In this document: piece by piece, positions 47,590 through 58,500 of the stretch
Numbering within the stretch: the stretch's first letter is position 1
Layout: each line of letters begins with the position of its first letter
Assembly (NCBI RefSeq): GCF_002999335.1
Contig: NW_020312192.1
Coordinates: 124,001-188,000 of the forward strand
DNA: 64,000 nt
Reading direction: 5' to 3'
Source: Cyclospora cayetanensis
Lineage: Eukaryota; Apicomplexa; Conoidasida; Eucoccidiorida; Eimeriidae
The notes under the pieces: model-generated
The model's input: only the letters and a program-made list of their open reading frames with translations
Told to the model about the DNA's origin: nothing
Databases searched by the model: none
Position numbers and translations under genes: made by a program

Positions 47590-48075
47590 GCTTAACAATG
47601 ATGAGCTGCCAGTAGGCTGGCCATCTGCTGGTCGTCCAGAGCACCGTATCAAGCAATTCTTAGGCTCAGCCCCAAACTACACTTCGCGGCATTGCAAGCC
47701 CCTAAGAGGAGACGAGGTTCAGCAGCAGGTCGATAGTGTGTTTAAAAAGGCAAAATATTGGTATCAACCAACGCCTTGGCGCATATTCCTGCAGTGGATT
47801 GGAAGGACAAAAAGGGGTGCATGCGCCTTAAGTTTAATTCCTTTGACAAAGTCGCTGCTAAGCAAAATTTCTCAATTCCCTGTATTGACAACTTGTAAAA
47901 ACCACGTATACCGAATAGTAGTATACTGGATAGCTGACTTTTCAGACGCCTCCTTGCAAATATCCGTTCACCAACATGACATGGGTAAACGGGGGTTCCA
48001 CACTCATATTTGTAATTCCGAGTATGCGCATCTGCACTTGTTAATGCTGCCGTTGATCCACAAAGGCAAGTAGAT
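47590..48075 (+). pseudogene. Dead reverse transcriptase 5' part (element 2)
   Basis: Translated on +, GWPSAGRPEHRIKQFLGS followed by EVQQQVDSVFKKAKYWYQPT resembles the start of Ty3/gypsy RT (EHRIE-x-PGxxPxxxRxYRLS, then the ALKKGxIRPSTSPW segment). Further on, FSDASLQISVHQHDMGKRGF corresponds to FSKLDLRSGYHQIRVxxxDIPKTAF. Stops, frameshifts and substituted catalytic residues make it non-functional. The later RT blocks are absent or too eroded to see. Confidence 0.7.
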
Positions 48076-48529
48076 CGCGCTTTCAATGGGCCTAGGACTG
48101 GATGTTGTAGGTAGTAGGTGTCTACGTGGAGGACGCATCGCCAACAGCATGAGCACCGAGGGCACCCAAGGCTTGCACGTCAGCTGTCCAGGGATAACAA
48201 TTTACGTGAAGGTACGTAAGTTCTCGATTTAATTAGAGTAGTTGTGGTATGGTATCTACGAATTCAAGCTGCAGGATCTGAGCTACAGCCGTCGAAAGCT
48301 GAAGTAATCAGAGTGTAGCTCGTACTTGCATGCAACAGCGAATATGTTGAGAGATCCCATGGATTCGCGTCTTCTTCCCGGACGCTTTTTATCCTTCTTG
48401 GCCTTGCTTGGATCATTTCTTATTGAGTGATCTACGAAATAAAGTTCCATCCCTTATCTGGGAAGAGAAGGCCGGTGCTGCCGCAAGGATGCGATTCAGC
48501 CGCCTTGCAACGCCTCCTGGACCCGCATT

Positions 48530-48900
48530 GCCTCCCGAATAACAGATCCTAGTGGCGTAGCAGTGAATGCGTTTCTCTTCCAGCAGCCTACGAGTGCTCC
48601 GAAGCATCAATTTATTCGTTGTTATTCTTTTCACTCCGCCCACGCCTAGCAGCGGTTCCACTTCGGGAAAGGGAACTCGATACGGTGCAGTAGGCTTGAC
48701 CATTGCCAGCACTGTGTGTATGGGCTTCACTTTACGATACAGACCAATTATCAGCCTTTGATGCAGTGTACGGAGAGCTTTCAGCACCCTTATCATCCTA
48801 GAGCTGCTTGTTGGACTGGGTGCTTCGAGCAGTACTGCTTCACAGCGAAATCTCTGAAGCGCTTCGTCGACGTGGTTTCTACCTTGCTCTCGCGACGTCC
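48530..48900 (+). pseudogene. Dead RNase H (element 2)
   Basis: TDPSGVAVNAFLFQQPTSAP corresponds to the RNase H opening TDASGVGIGAVLxQ, with the first catalytic Asp kept by chance or conservation. The block FTIQTNYQPLMQ corresponds to FTVxTDHQPL, here with Asp lost. In-frame stops occur between the two. The long minus-strand frame over the same bases (48413-48796) is a shadow. Confidence 0.65.
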
Positions 48901-48999
48901 CAGTTGCTCACTATTGTGCGACACAGCCGCTTCTGTCCGTAACGATATGCAGTTTCTATCAAAATTGCGTTTTGTTTATGCGTTTTATTTTTAACATTG

Positions 49000-50040
49000 G
49001 CTATCACTGCCAAAATCCACAATGCCAAAAGAGTGAAGTACCTCCGCGTTGACGATGGCCTGCTGTGGTTCAAAACAGGGTGGGAACTCAGACGTTTCCA
49101 CATCCCAGCTTTGCCCCGCAAATCCATTTTGCTCAAGTCACCTGATTCTGTTTGCTTGACTTATTGTGTAATTTACACTGCAGTGGGAAAAACCCACAAG
49201 TGCTTTTGGCGGCCTGGGATGTGTCCTGCCGCATAATAGTTTGCGTACCATGCTCAGAATGCCAGCCGCCGAAGCTGCGAAGATCCTTCGAAGCCTAATC
49301 TTTAGCGAACGCATGAATATCTGTAAAAGTACGTGGACTGAGCTAAATCTGGACTTAAATGCTGGAGTGTTGTAGCTCAAGGGTGTACGTCGTTGTCCCT
49401 AGACTGAGCAAACATGCCCAGTTTATCCCTTGCTCTAGGTCTGTGGCGGCTAACCACGTTGCTCAAGAGCTCCTAACTCATTTCCAGAAGCTTCAAAGAA
49501 TTATCAGAAATATCACCACGGATATGGATCTGAGGTGCTTTAGTGCGTCCTGGCGTGCCCGTACGAACCGCCTACGCGTTGACCATAGTATGATCATTGG
49601 AGTCACCTTGAGACAGAGGAGAAATAGCGCATTGAGTGCGCTCTTCTGCAGTATTTATGGTCTCACGCCCAATATCTTCAATTGCCTGGGCTAGTTTCCT
49701 CCATTGTGCTTAGTGGGATTGTAATACGGCAGTTCCCTCGTCGATTGATCACCCTCTCGCATCCTTGCTCTCTAGTGAGAAGTCCCCTTTAACTCAGGCC
49801 TGGACGTATCGATTCAAAAGCACCAGTCAATCTTGGCAACGGAAAGAGTCGAGGAACAACTGGCTAGTGCACATGAAGGTATGGGCAAAGCTCAAGAGAG
49901 ACAAGCACGCCATTACGATATGCGGCGACCTGCTGCATGTTTCGAGCCTGCAGGCTTGCTTCTGGTGAGTCGGCAAGGTTTACTAGAAGGTGTAGGAACG
50001 AAGAAGCTTGCGGATAGGAGGATGAAGAGATGAATGCTAA
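49000..50040 (+). pseudogene. Dead Ty3/gypsy integrase (element 2)
   Basis: Three integrase regions appear in order. The N-terminal zinc-binding lead reads KRVKYLRVDDGLLWFKTGW (49029-49085). The catalytic core reads YVVVPRLSKHAQFIPCSRSV, AQELLTHFQKLQRIIRNITT and DMDLRCFSASWRA (49386-49556), where the first and second catalytic Asp positions are altered. The C-terminal segment reads ATERVEEQLASAHEGMGKAQ, then YDMRRPAACFEPAGLLLVSR (49833-49980), matching the GPY/F-preceding region of Ty3/gypsy integrases. Frames shift repeatedly, so this is a relic. Confidence 0.8.
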
Positions 50041-50199
50041 ACGAAGCAGCTTGCAGCCAGGTGGCCAGGACCATTTGCGAGTGTCTTGCGAACCAGTGCA
50101 GTTTCTTGCCCCGATTTCCCTCTATCCTGGAGGTGCTACGGGAAATCCAATATTGGCCTGCTACAGAAGCTCTAAAACTCTCCGAATCATCCACTAACG

Positions 50200-50395
50200 T
50201 TGCCGCACAGGCAAGTGAGTCGTAAGGAGGCGAATGATCCCCAGGAAGCCATAGCACTGATGGAATCTAGAAATTTAAAGCACCGAGAACAAATTAGAGG
50301 AAAGGCTCAAGTGAATTGGGGAGAACGACCGCCCGGAGGGGCGGTTGTGGGTTTAACTGCACAAGGGAGTATTCTCGGCTTTCTACAGTGCTAGT
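50200..50395 (+). pseudogene. Possible chromodomain-like remnant after integrase
   Basis: The frame downstream of the integrase remnant contains DPQEAIALMESRNL and RGKAQVNWGERPPGGAVVG. Spacing resembles the (E)xILxxR...YLVKWKGY...ATWEP layout of chromovirus chromodomains, but key aromatics are missing. It is a weak call. A small hairpin (ACCGCCC/GGGCGGT, 50328-50345) falls inside. Confidence 0.3.
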
Positions 50396-52213
50396 CCCTA
50401 TGGACGGGTGCTCCTCGTGTTCCTTTGAATTTTTCCCATGCCAGTGCGGGAACTGCCTGAAATAACTACGTTCACGTGTGCTTGTTGCTTCAAAAGCTTT
50501 TCATCAACCAGGTCTTGACACTCAGACTGATGCACAAGCACCCTAAGATATTCTGTTCCTACATTCGTCCTTGGGGCTCTTTAGGATTTTGAAGTAAATT
50601 CAGTTGCATGCATCGCCTGTGTTGGTATCCAGTTTGTGCTATCTGAGGCGCGGAGACATTGCACATCAGTTCAGCAGTATGATTCCCCTTCACAAATTCA
50701 CTTGTTCTGTTTCTCCTAATAGAAGGCTCATGCACTTCAGCGCTCGGACAACAGGAAGCCGTTACACCGCCAGAATTGTGTTGGTTTTGATCCTTGCTCG
50801 CTTTTTGCTAGTGTTTGTACCTTCTTCCCGTCGATTTCTCTTTATCCTATGGTGCACATTCGGATATCCGCAATTGCGCTGTTTTTCGCGTTTCTACCTG
50901 CGTGGAGAGTGGCGATAGGGCAGAAGCCCACGGTGCCCTGTATGCAGGTTGTCTTAACGTACTGGTCAAGAACACCGGGGCAGATATTTTAAAAGCGAGG
51001 TAGGGATGTAGGGAGCGGAAGATACAGCTGACTATGCTACAATTCAACATTGTTCACTACACAAGTTATATTTTTTTATAAAGCAAAGAATTGACTATAT
51101 ATGTGCACCGCTTCATCCAAGGCCTCCTTGGGGAGACACTTAACCAGAACTTATACACTGTTTCTAAGAAGGTCCCTCATCTTCCTGCCCGTGCCACTCG
51201 GTCTTCTGACACAAGGGGAGTACGACATGTAGGCTACATATAGCTACACTCTTCTTCGCTCTCCGAGCATTCACAGCTAATAGTCACACAATGCAACTAG
51301 CGTACACGCAGGCATTGCGTCTTCTTGTCTCCAGCAGACGATATTTTGCAATAAGAAAAGATATTCGAATTGACTGACCAAGTAGGCAGGTTTCACTAAT
51401 GCGTAGATATCATTAGAGTTGAAGAAAGTGTTTTCGTACATCTAGTTTACTGCAGGTTAGAGCTGGTCAACATAGCAAGACACAATGTTGTGTGCGTCTA
51501 CCCTAAAAGCTATATGTACTTCGCCGCGAATAAGGAGAATACATGGATTATGCAGCAATGAAGACATTAGCTATCCCTCACCCCCAACTTTAGTCTCTGA
51601 GAGGTACACGCAAGGGGAAAAGAGAGCTAGAGAAGGAGTATCCAATGACTTTGAATTAAGTTTGTATGCAGTATGGAGTTGAATGCCTCTGCACGGAACC
51701 CTTGGAAGGATCGACATAGGGTGATCCCAAAAAACAAACAGGACAGCTAATTACGTGATTCCTCCAAAAGTGTCTGCTTGCCCTGCCTCCCTCAGCCCAC
51801 CTTCCATCGGCGTGAAGGGCAAATGTACGTTGAAGTGTTTGTACCGGCATACATCATAACACCGTTCGACATTCGCGCTCAAGAACGTACAGGCTGCTCA
51901 GGGGTCGGCGTGATCCGCAAAGACTAGAACAAGGCAAACCTACAAGATATAGAACTGTTGCAATACCAAATAAACCATAAAGAGTACATGGTTGACTGTC
52001 ATGCAGCGTGTCCTGCTTCTCGAAATGCTACTCAACCGGCCGGGTTGAGAGGGACGCAGATCGTTTCTAAGGCTTTTCTCGCAGAAATAAAAGGCTTCAT
52101 CGCCGTTAAGACATTTATATGGTACTAAGTGCACTTGATCCGTAAATTGCACGGCCATTGTTATTCACCTGCGGAGTACTACACCAGAGTTGAGTGCATG
52201 ACGAGGCACGTGC
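50396..52213. other. Gene-poor region; nothing recognised
   Basis: Short frames only, with no family signature. The 3' end of element 2 should lie in here, but I could not match a long terminal repeat to the 5' side. Confidence 0.4.
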
Positions 52214-52408
52214 ATGCTAACACATGCCAAACCCCATAAGCTAGGTCTGAAGCCGATTGAAAGACTTCAAAAAAAAGTAAGGAAACCATACAGTCTAGGT
52301 CTAAAGCTCATTGAAAGGTATCAAAAGGGAGTAAGCAAGGAGTTGGCGACTGTAGGGCTGAGTCTCGCGGTGGAGGATCTCCGTGATCTAGAGTCAGATG
52401 TGCAGTGA
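52214..52408 (+). other. Small frame with an internal tandem duplication
   Basis: A 64-residue frame contains two similar units, HKLGLKPIERLQKKVRKP and YSLGLKLIERYQKGVSKE, encoded by a tandem DNA duplication of about 54 bases (52238-52345). The first codon is ATG only if the start at 52214 is used. It has no recognisable family. It may be a decayed repeat rather than a gene. Confidence 0.3.
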
Positions 52409-52805
52409 GGCGACAAGGTCCGAGAGGAAGCTAGCTGTGCGTTGGAGGAACAATAATAGGAGCGAATTATTTCTCAACACACAAATATGCGCCTATTACT
52501 TCAAATGTAACAACTTTCTTGGATACTCACCTTGATCTTGGTTATTGGACTGGTTGTGCCAACGAGGTGTGGGCATCCAAGAGCTGCTATCATCCACCAT
52601 CTCTGCGAAGAAGGGCCTACTTACAGTTGTCAAAGACTCACTATAAGTAAGCCCCCCAAAATATTTTGCCTTCTTTCGTAGTGGGCCACTCTTTGGGGGG
52701 TCAACATATACTTATCGCCAGTGGGCTTTTCTCAAAGCGACCACCTGGGAGCGTTGCTAATGCTTGTTCTTGCTGCTTGGCGTTTTGTTTTGCTTGATCC
52801 TGTCC

Positions 52806-54119
52806 ATGGCTGTGGAGTTCGATCTCGGGGTGGACGGTGGGCTGGTAATGGGAGACAATGCAAACATTTACGTTGCTCCATCGTTGTATAATACAGGAAC
52901 ATGGAAGTCTTCCCTTCATTCGACTTACATGGAGAAGGCAAATCCCCTGAACCAAGAGAGACACAAGAATGTGCGCGAAGCCAATGATGATGAGACTGCA
53001 TCAGTCCCTTCTGCTCAGTCTCCAGAGGGCAGACGGGGGATATCGCTGATGTACGCGGTGCGGACCTCTGGGAGGTACACGGGAGGCTTGCGGCGGTCTC
53101 TTGTCCTTGTTGGAATCGCTGCAGTTATGTGTGCTCTGATTGTATCATTCTTTACAAAGGGTTTAGCCCAGGGCTCGCGGCTCTGGTTGCCCTCGAAGGA
53201 GCCCTACGCACCCTTGACGCAGCTTCAGGAGCCTCCATTGGGCCCCGATGCACCGGTCAAGGGGCCTCAGGTGCCTGTAACGGAGCCAGAGGTAGAATCC
53301 GAGCAGCTCAAGGTGCCTCCACCAACCCCAGACGCAACATCGAAAGACCTTGAGATGCCTCTAACGGACCCGTACACAACAGCAAGGCATACTGGTGATC
53401 ATGACCGTGAGGGGCCGTCCACTGATGATCAGAAGAGACCTCCGCCTGAAGATGTTCACCCATCATTTGTGCCTTCATTTGCTGCTTTGTACGATATATT
53501 CCTCAACGAGTTTGAGGGGGATCCGTCCAATGCCCGTGGCTCGGCCATTGAGGACGGCTTTTTAGGGGGTTATCCCAATATTATCTCGGAATTCGAAACC
53601 TTTGTAGAGACCTGCAGTAATTCTCCTTTTATGAAAATCGTGCCTAAGGACAACGATGAGAGGCGGCAAAGGGACTGGCTGATGTACAAAATGCACATGG
53701 GTACTTTGGCGAAGGCGGAGGCCACGGTGTCGACGGAGCTAAGTACGCTAGCTATGGGAGGAGACTCGGAAAAGCGGTTAGCCATATATGAAAGCCTGCT
53801 GGACATTTATAAGCTGAGGCTGGAGGCAGCCACTAATTGGAAGAATTATCATGAGCAATGTGGAGGGATACACGCGAATACAGAAGATGTTTCAAAACTT
53901 CTTCAGGCCCAGGAGGTCTATTACGCAAAAATGGTGGATAAGCAAGAGGAAATAATCGAAAAGGCCAAGGAGACTAGCAGCGCACCTAAGACGAAGAAAG
54001 CATCTAGAAAGCCTAGCCTTCGTGCACAGGGATTCAAGGGGGAACCAAAACAGGTTTATAGAGATGCCGTTAAAGAACTCGCCCCTGAAGATGGTTGGAT
54101 GATCTACCTAGTCCTTTGA
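52806..54119 (+). CDS. Single-pass membrane protein, proline-rich, no known family
   Basis: A 437-residue frame begins at the ATG at 52806. The frame continues upstream through a hydrophobic stretch (FLLLGVLFCLILS) to a TTG, so a 5' exon or a different start could add a signal peptide. From the ATG: residues 1-95 are polar, 97-117 are a membrane span (SLVLVGIAAVMCALIVSFF) preceded by GGLRR, and 120-215 are a Pro/Glu-rich linker with imperfect repeats (PLGPDAPVKGPQVPVTEPEV). Residues 220-430 are a helical acidic/basic domain, including LYDIFLNEFEGDPSNARGSA and LLDIYKLRLEAATNWKNYHE. The arrangement is of a type II or signal-anchored protein with a long folded domain beyond the span. It is probably coccidian-specific, and may be surface- or organelle-associated. 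Only one exon is needed. Confidence 0.7.
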   Translation: MAVEFDLGVDGGLVMGDNANIYVAPSLYNTGTWKSSLHSTYMEKANPLNQERHKNVREANDDETASVPSAQSPEGRRGISLMYAVRTSGRYTGGLRRSLVLVGIAAVMCALIVSFFTKGLAQGSRLWLPSKEPYAPLTQLQEPPLGPDAPVKGPQVPVTEPEVESEQLKVPPPTPDATSKDLEMPLTDPYTTARHTGDHDREGPSTDDQKRPPPEDVHPSFVPSFAALYDIFLNEFEGDPSNARGSAIEDGFLGGYPNIISEFETFVETCSNSPFMKIVPKDNDERRQRDWLMYKMHMGTLAKAEATVSTELSTLAMGGDSEKRLAIYESLLDIYKLRLEAATNWKNYHEQCGGIHANTEDVSKLLQAQEVYYAKMVDKQEEIIEKAKETSSAPKTKKASRKPSLRAQGFKGEPKQVYRDAVKELAPEDGWMIYLVL

Positions 54120-54330
54120 GACAATGCTATAATTGCCTGGGCGTTTTTTTCGCGGACTCAAGTAGGCGTTGCCTGTCTGTCCTTCCGTCCAGTTTCCTCC
54201 TCGCATCTGCGCTCCCCCTTGTCAAGAGCCAGAGGTAGAAGCACACCCAGACGCGTGCTTCTACATAATTATTCTGGCATCCGCTTAAGTCCACGCTGTT
54301 TTTTCTCTACGCCGAATACTTGATGCATCG

Positions 54331-54908
54331 TGGCTTCATTTGTTCTTGCCAATGCTCTGTACAATCTGTGGCCCACTTCTGTAATATCGTTTTGGCTTTC
54401 GTGCTACAGCTTGGTTTTGAAGTCCTTGAGGGCGCTGGCGAATTTTTCCGACCCAAAAGGCATGCATTCTAGGCTGATGCCCGCATCATTTGAAGCGGCA
54501 CGGTTGACATTACTAGGAATGCTTTCAGCAGTTTATTACTGGTTTATTTGTGTGTATCCAATAGTGAAATTCGGCATGCAAGGTCGCTCTGGGGTGTATA
54601 ATGGTGCATCGTGGATTTTTCCGGGGACTCATGTTTGGTCAATTTGTCAGCAGCAGCAGCAGCTCGCGCAGAAGGAACAGCTCCAGGAACTCAGTGCTCA
54701 GTGTTTGCAATGTAGCGAGCATTCAGGCGCGCAGAAATGTGTGGCATCGACAGCAGCGATTGCTACAGCAGCAGCCCCACTAGAGTATGTATATGCGCCT
54801 GTCGCCTGCTGCGAATGCGCAGTAAGCGAAGGCCTCCACAGACTTGCAACTGCGGGATATCCAACAGGAATTTGGAGTTCATTCGAGAAAGTGTACAAAC
54901 ACACTTAA
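54331..54908 (+). CDS. Unassigned frame with hydrophobic start and Gln run
   Basis: An open frame of about 190 codons on + encodes several hydrophobic segments (LWPTSVISFWLSCYSLVL, LLGMLSAVYYWFICVYPIV), then a CAG-encoded Gln run (54644-54664) and a Cys-rich end. The first codon in the frame is GTG; the first ATG lies about 44 codons in. No family is recognised. It could be a lineage-specific membrane protein or a chance frame. Confidence 0.25.
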
Positions 54909-55562
54909 CGTGAATCGTCTGTGGCGTACCGAGTCCATATTCAGTGAGTGGGGTGGGGTGGTAGCCTTAACAAGCTGCCCCCGATAGCCTTGTATCCTCA
55001 CATCAGGAGGCTGCTTTAGAATAGGGGCACTTGAGAAATTTGGTAAGGAGGTCAAGCTGCTTCTGATGGTAACTACATGTACAAAGGGCCTGGAGGCAGA
55101 CAGACAGATTTGCAGGTTCATGTATATTTGTGCGTAAATACAAACATAAAAGCGTACATATGTATGCATAAGAAGAGGTAATTTTCTTGCATATAAGCGC
55201 TAATATTAGCAGCCAATTACATAGCCAACACGCAGATAGGCAAAGACAAACAACTCCACTGGAAGCACCAACATCTAGGGTATCTGTCGCCCAAACCCCA
55301 CAGACTGCTGAGTTTTGGCAAGTTACGGACAAGAGGATAAGCGGCAGGCAATAAAAGACTGAAAGAAAAATGCAGAGAGGAAGGAAGGGAAATGATGCAT
55401 CTGAGAAGATGGTAGAAAAGGGATACCCTCTATCCAAGGGCCCCTCATTGGCATATACCCAAAGCGGGATTGCTGTCTGGGCAGAAGAGCAGGGCAGGCA
55501 CCCGCATGCAGAGTAAGTCCTACAGTGGGGAGAAACGGGGGCTCAGTCTATGCGTCTGTCGC

Positions 55563-58500
55563 TTACGTGTTGGAACAAGAATAGGAACGCACCTGCGCTT
55601 CGGCTAGAGTCGCCCAACGCTGCTGCTGTTGATGCTGTTGCATCACCGCGGTGTCATTTACGTGGACCGAGAAGACGTGGACAGTGTGGGACTGATGGGT
55701 GAATTGGTGTGTTGCCATGCCTAGCTGTACATACACCCCAGCTGTCCACATAAACCCCAACCCGTTTATATATATATATATATAGACACGTATTCGATAC
55801 GACCCTGTGCACAAGCGGCACCAAAAAAGGGGTGTGCTTTGTAGAAGAGTACAAATGTGAGCGCGTCAGGCGTACGTAGCGAGCGGTCTCCTTGCCTGAC
55901 TCTTGCCCCCGTAGCAGGTCTTTCCAGTGCTGAGCAGACAAGCCTCCAAACGAAGAACCCCAGGAGTCTTTCCCTTTCATCCCACCATGCCTTCCCTCAG
56001 ACTGTACTGACTGCATGCGGCCTGCGCTTCGGTGGAAGGAGGTTTTCTAGGGTCTTGAGATGACCTGTGCAAGAAAGTGACGGGCTGCCGCAAGTCTGGT
56101 ACTGCTTAGACCCTTTGTCTCCGAGCCAGTAGTAGAATCCCAGTTGACAGTCAGGGGCCCCCACTGCCTTGCCAGGAGGCCTTCAGAAGCTCGCATTTCC
56201 AATAGCACCTTAAGGGGCTCCTTGGATTCTCCTTTAAGGGTTCCGACGGTCGCAAGGAGAGACAGCACTTCCACCTGCTGCTTCCTTGCCGGCTTGCTAC
56301 TGTTTCGCAAGGGGAACCTTTCTGCCATGCTGCCCTCCTGCAGCGAAGGCCATCGCAGCACACAACCAGCTGTCGCGCATGTGTGTCACTCCACTATGCA
56401 CCAACCCCCAGGGGCGGCAGCTCGAGTAGACAGAAAGAAGCAGCCTACTTCGGATGCGGCCTCCTCTTGAGTGCAAACGCGGCAGCTGCTGCAGTGAGCC
56501 TTGCGGCTCAGCAGCCCCTCCTCCTCCGCCGCTGCAATGCACCAAGGACGGACTGCGATGGCAGGCACAGCAGCAGAAGATACGCAGAAAGCAGCCAAGG
56601 CTGCCCAGGCGTGCACGCACAGTATTTGCACGAAATTCGTCATTTTCGCAGCAGCACCAGCACCTTCACAACAACCCACTACGATAACAAAACGCAGCAG
56701 CAGCAGCAGACCAGGGCAGGCGGAGCAAGCCGGAGAACGGGGGAGGCAGATGGTGGCCCCCAGCTCAATTGCAGCTTCATTCCAAACTCCGGGCTCTTCT
56801 ATGGGAATCAGCGACTTTATCAGACGCCTGAAACACAGCCCCTAGTCCCCAAATAAAACCTCAACAAAAATTAGTAGCACGTTGTCGCATAATTTTTTAA
56901 AATCTCGAGCCAACCAGAAAAACTCTCGAACCCCCCTCTATACCCCTAGCCCTCAGCCCTGACGCTCACGGAAGGGTCTGCTGCTGCGTGCGCGAGTCCG
57001 AGGGAGCCGCCAGGCCTTGTACAAATGCATGAACACATGGGGAACAAAAAGGGGCAGCGGCACGATTACGCCAGCACGCTGAGATCTGCATTAGCAAACA
57101 CTAGGTAGAGACATGGAGACAGAGAGAGATAAAAAGATAGATAGAGAGAAAGAAAGAAAGATAGATTGATAGAGATGTACATATATGTAGAGAAGGCAGA
57201 CGAGCAGGAGCGAACAACTCGAGTCCCCGTCAGCAAAAGCGAGAGGTGCCTCCCACACACGGCACCCCGGAAGATACAAGGCTTTTCTCCCCGGAGTTTG
57301 AAGTCCTTGTAGCTTGATTCCAAGCTCTAGCTGCCTTACCTAGGACCCTGCAGAAGACTCGCGTGACGTTGCCATCCACCGCAGGGGCTCTGATTCCAAA
57401 GGCGAGGGAAGCAATCGCTCCTGCGGTGTATGAGCCGATTCCTGGTACTCCCTTTAGGGCTTCAAGCGAGGCGGGGAGCTGTAGAGAAACCCCAGCAGCA
57501 GCAGTAGAATGCAAAGAAAGAACAAGTGCTGCCGCTGCAATTTAGCTTCCCCACAGGCAGCATGACTGGTAAGAGAAGTCTGCGGCAGTAGTAACAGCAG
57601 CACCTGCTGCAGCAACGCGTTTCGGCATACCTCTCCCCCATGATTCTCCTGCAAATATTTCGCTCCCTCTAGAAGCAGCACGCCTCTGAATTCGCAAAAG
57701 CAGGAGCATCAACGGTGCACACATGGCGGTGCTGCTGCAGTCGCTGGCAGCAAAGCGTCCTCAAGGCAGCAGCACCACGGGAAGGCAGCTTGCCTCCTGT
57801 AGTAACCGAGGCCTCTCCAAACTTGGTAGATTTCGTCGACAGAAGCTTGGGCAAGAGACGAGATGGAGGGCCATCGAGCCATCCTAAATCAAGGAGGAGC
57901 AGAAGGAAACAAGGAGAAAAGTGCCGCCTTGAGAGAGAAGTTACAACGAACGCAGTGCAGAAAGGGCCTCAACAAAGGGAGAGACAGACACTCGTGGACG
58001 ACCAGATCCCCAGGAGCACAAAAAGACATTCCTGGCAAGAACCACGCTCCCAGTAGACATACACCAGCAGGGCAGGAAGGAGGCCTCATGGAGATGTGTT
58101 CTGACAAGCAGGGAGGCAAGGGGACGGGACGGAGTGCAATTCCGATCCTAACCAGGTTTTCCAGTAGCGAATTGCTGTATGTACTTGCGTTTGCTGCAGC
58201 ATTACTTCACTGACCCAAGTACCGTAAGCGCTTCGAGGAGGGCCTACTACTGCTGCTGTCGCTCCAGTTGCATGTGCGTCTGCCCCTGCATCTGGTGTAG
58301 TTGCTGCTGCTTCTACCTCTTCCTCGGATAAAATCACTACATCTGCGTTGCGGCCTTGGGTGTGCTTCTCCCGCTTTCTAGAGGGGACGCTCTCAAAAAA
58401 GGCAGTAATCGGCCGTTGCTGATGCTTCTGCTGCTTGTCGCTCTTGGATATCTTGCTTGATGCAACATCAAAAGCAGCAGCAGCCTCTGGGATGCGAGCA

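Noticed and set aside
48413..48796. Minus-strand open frame of 127 codons
   Set aside because: The opposite strand carries RNase H motifs of a Ty3/gypsy relic, so this frame is a shadow.
57066..57323. Minus-strand frame with a hydrophobic Ser/Leu/Phe region resembling a membrane span
   Set aside because: The hydrophobic part comes from the GATA/GAAA simple repeat in a MUTYH intron, just past a GTAAGG donor.
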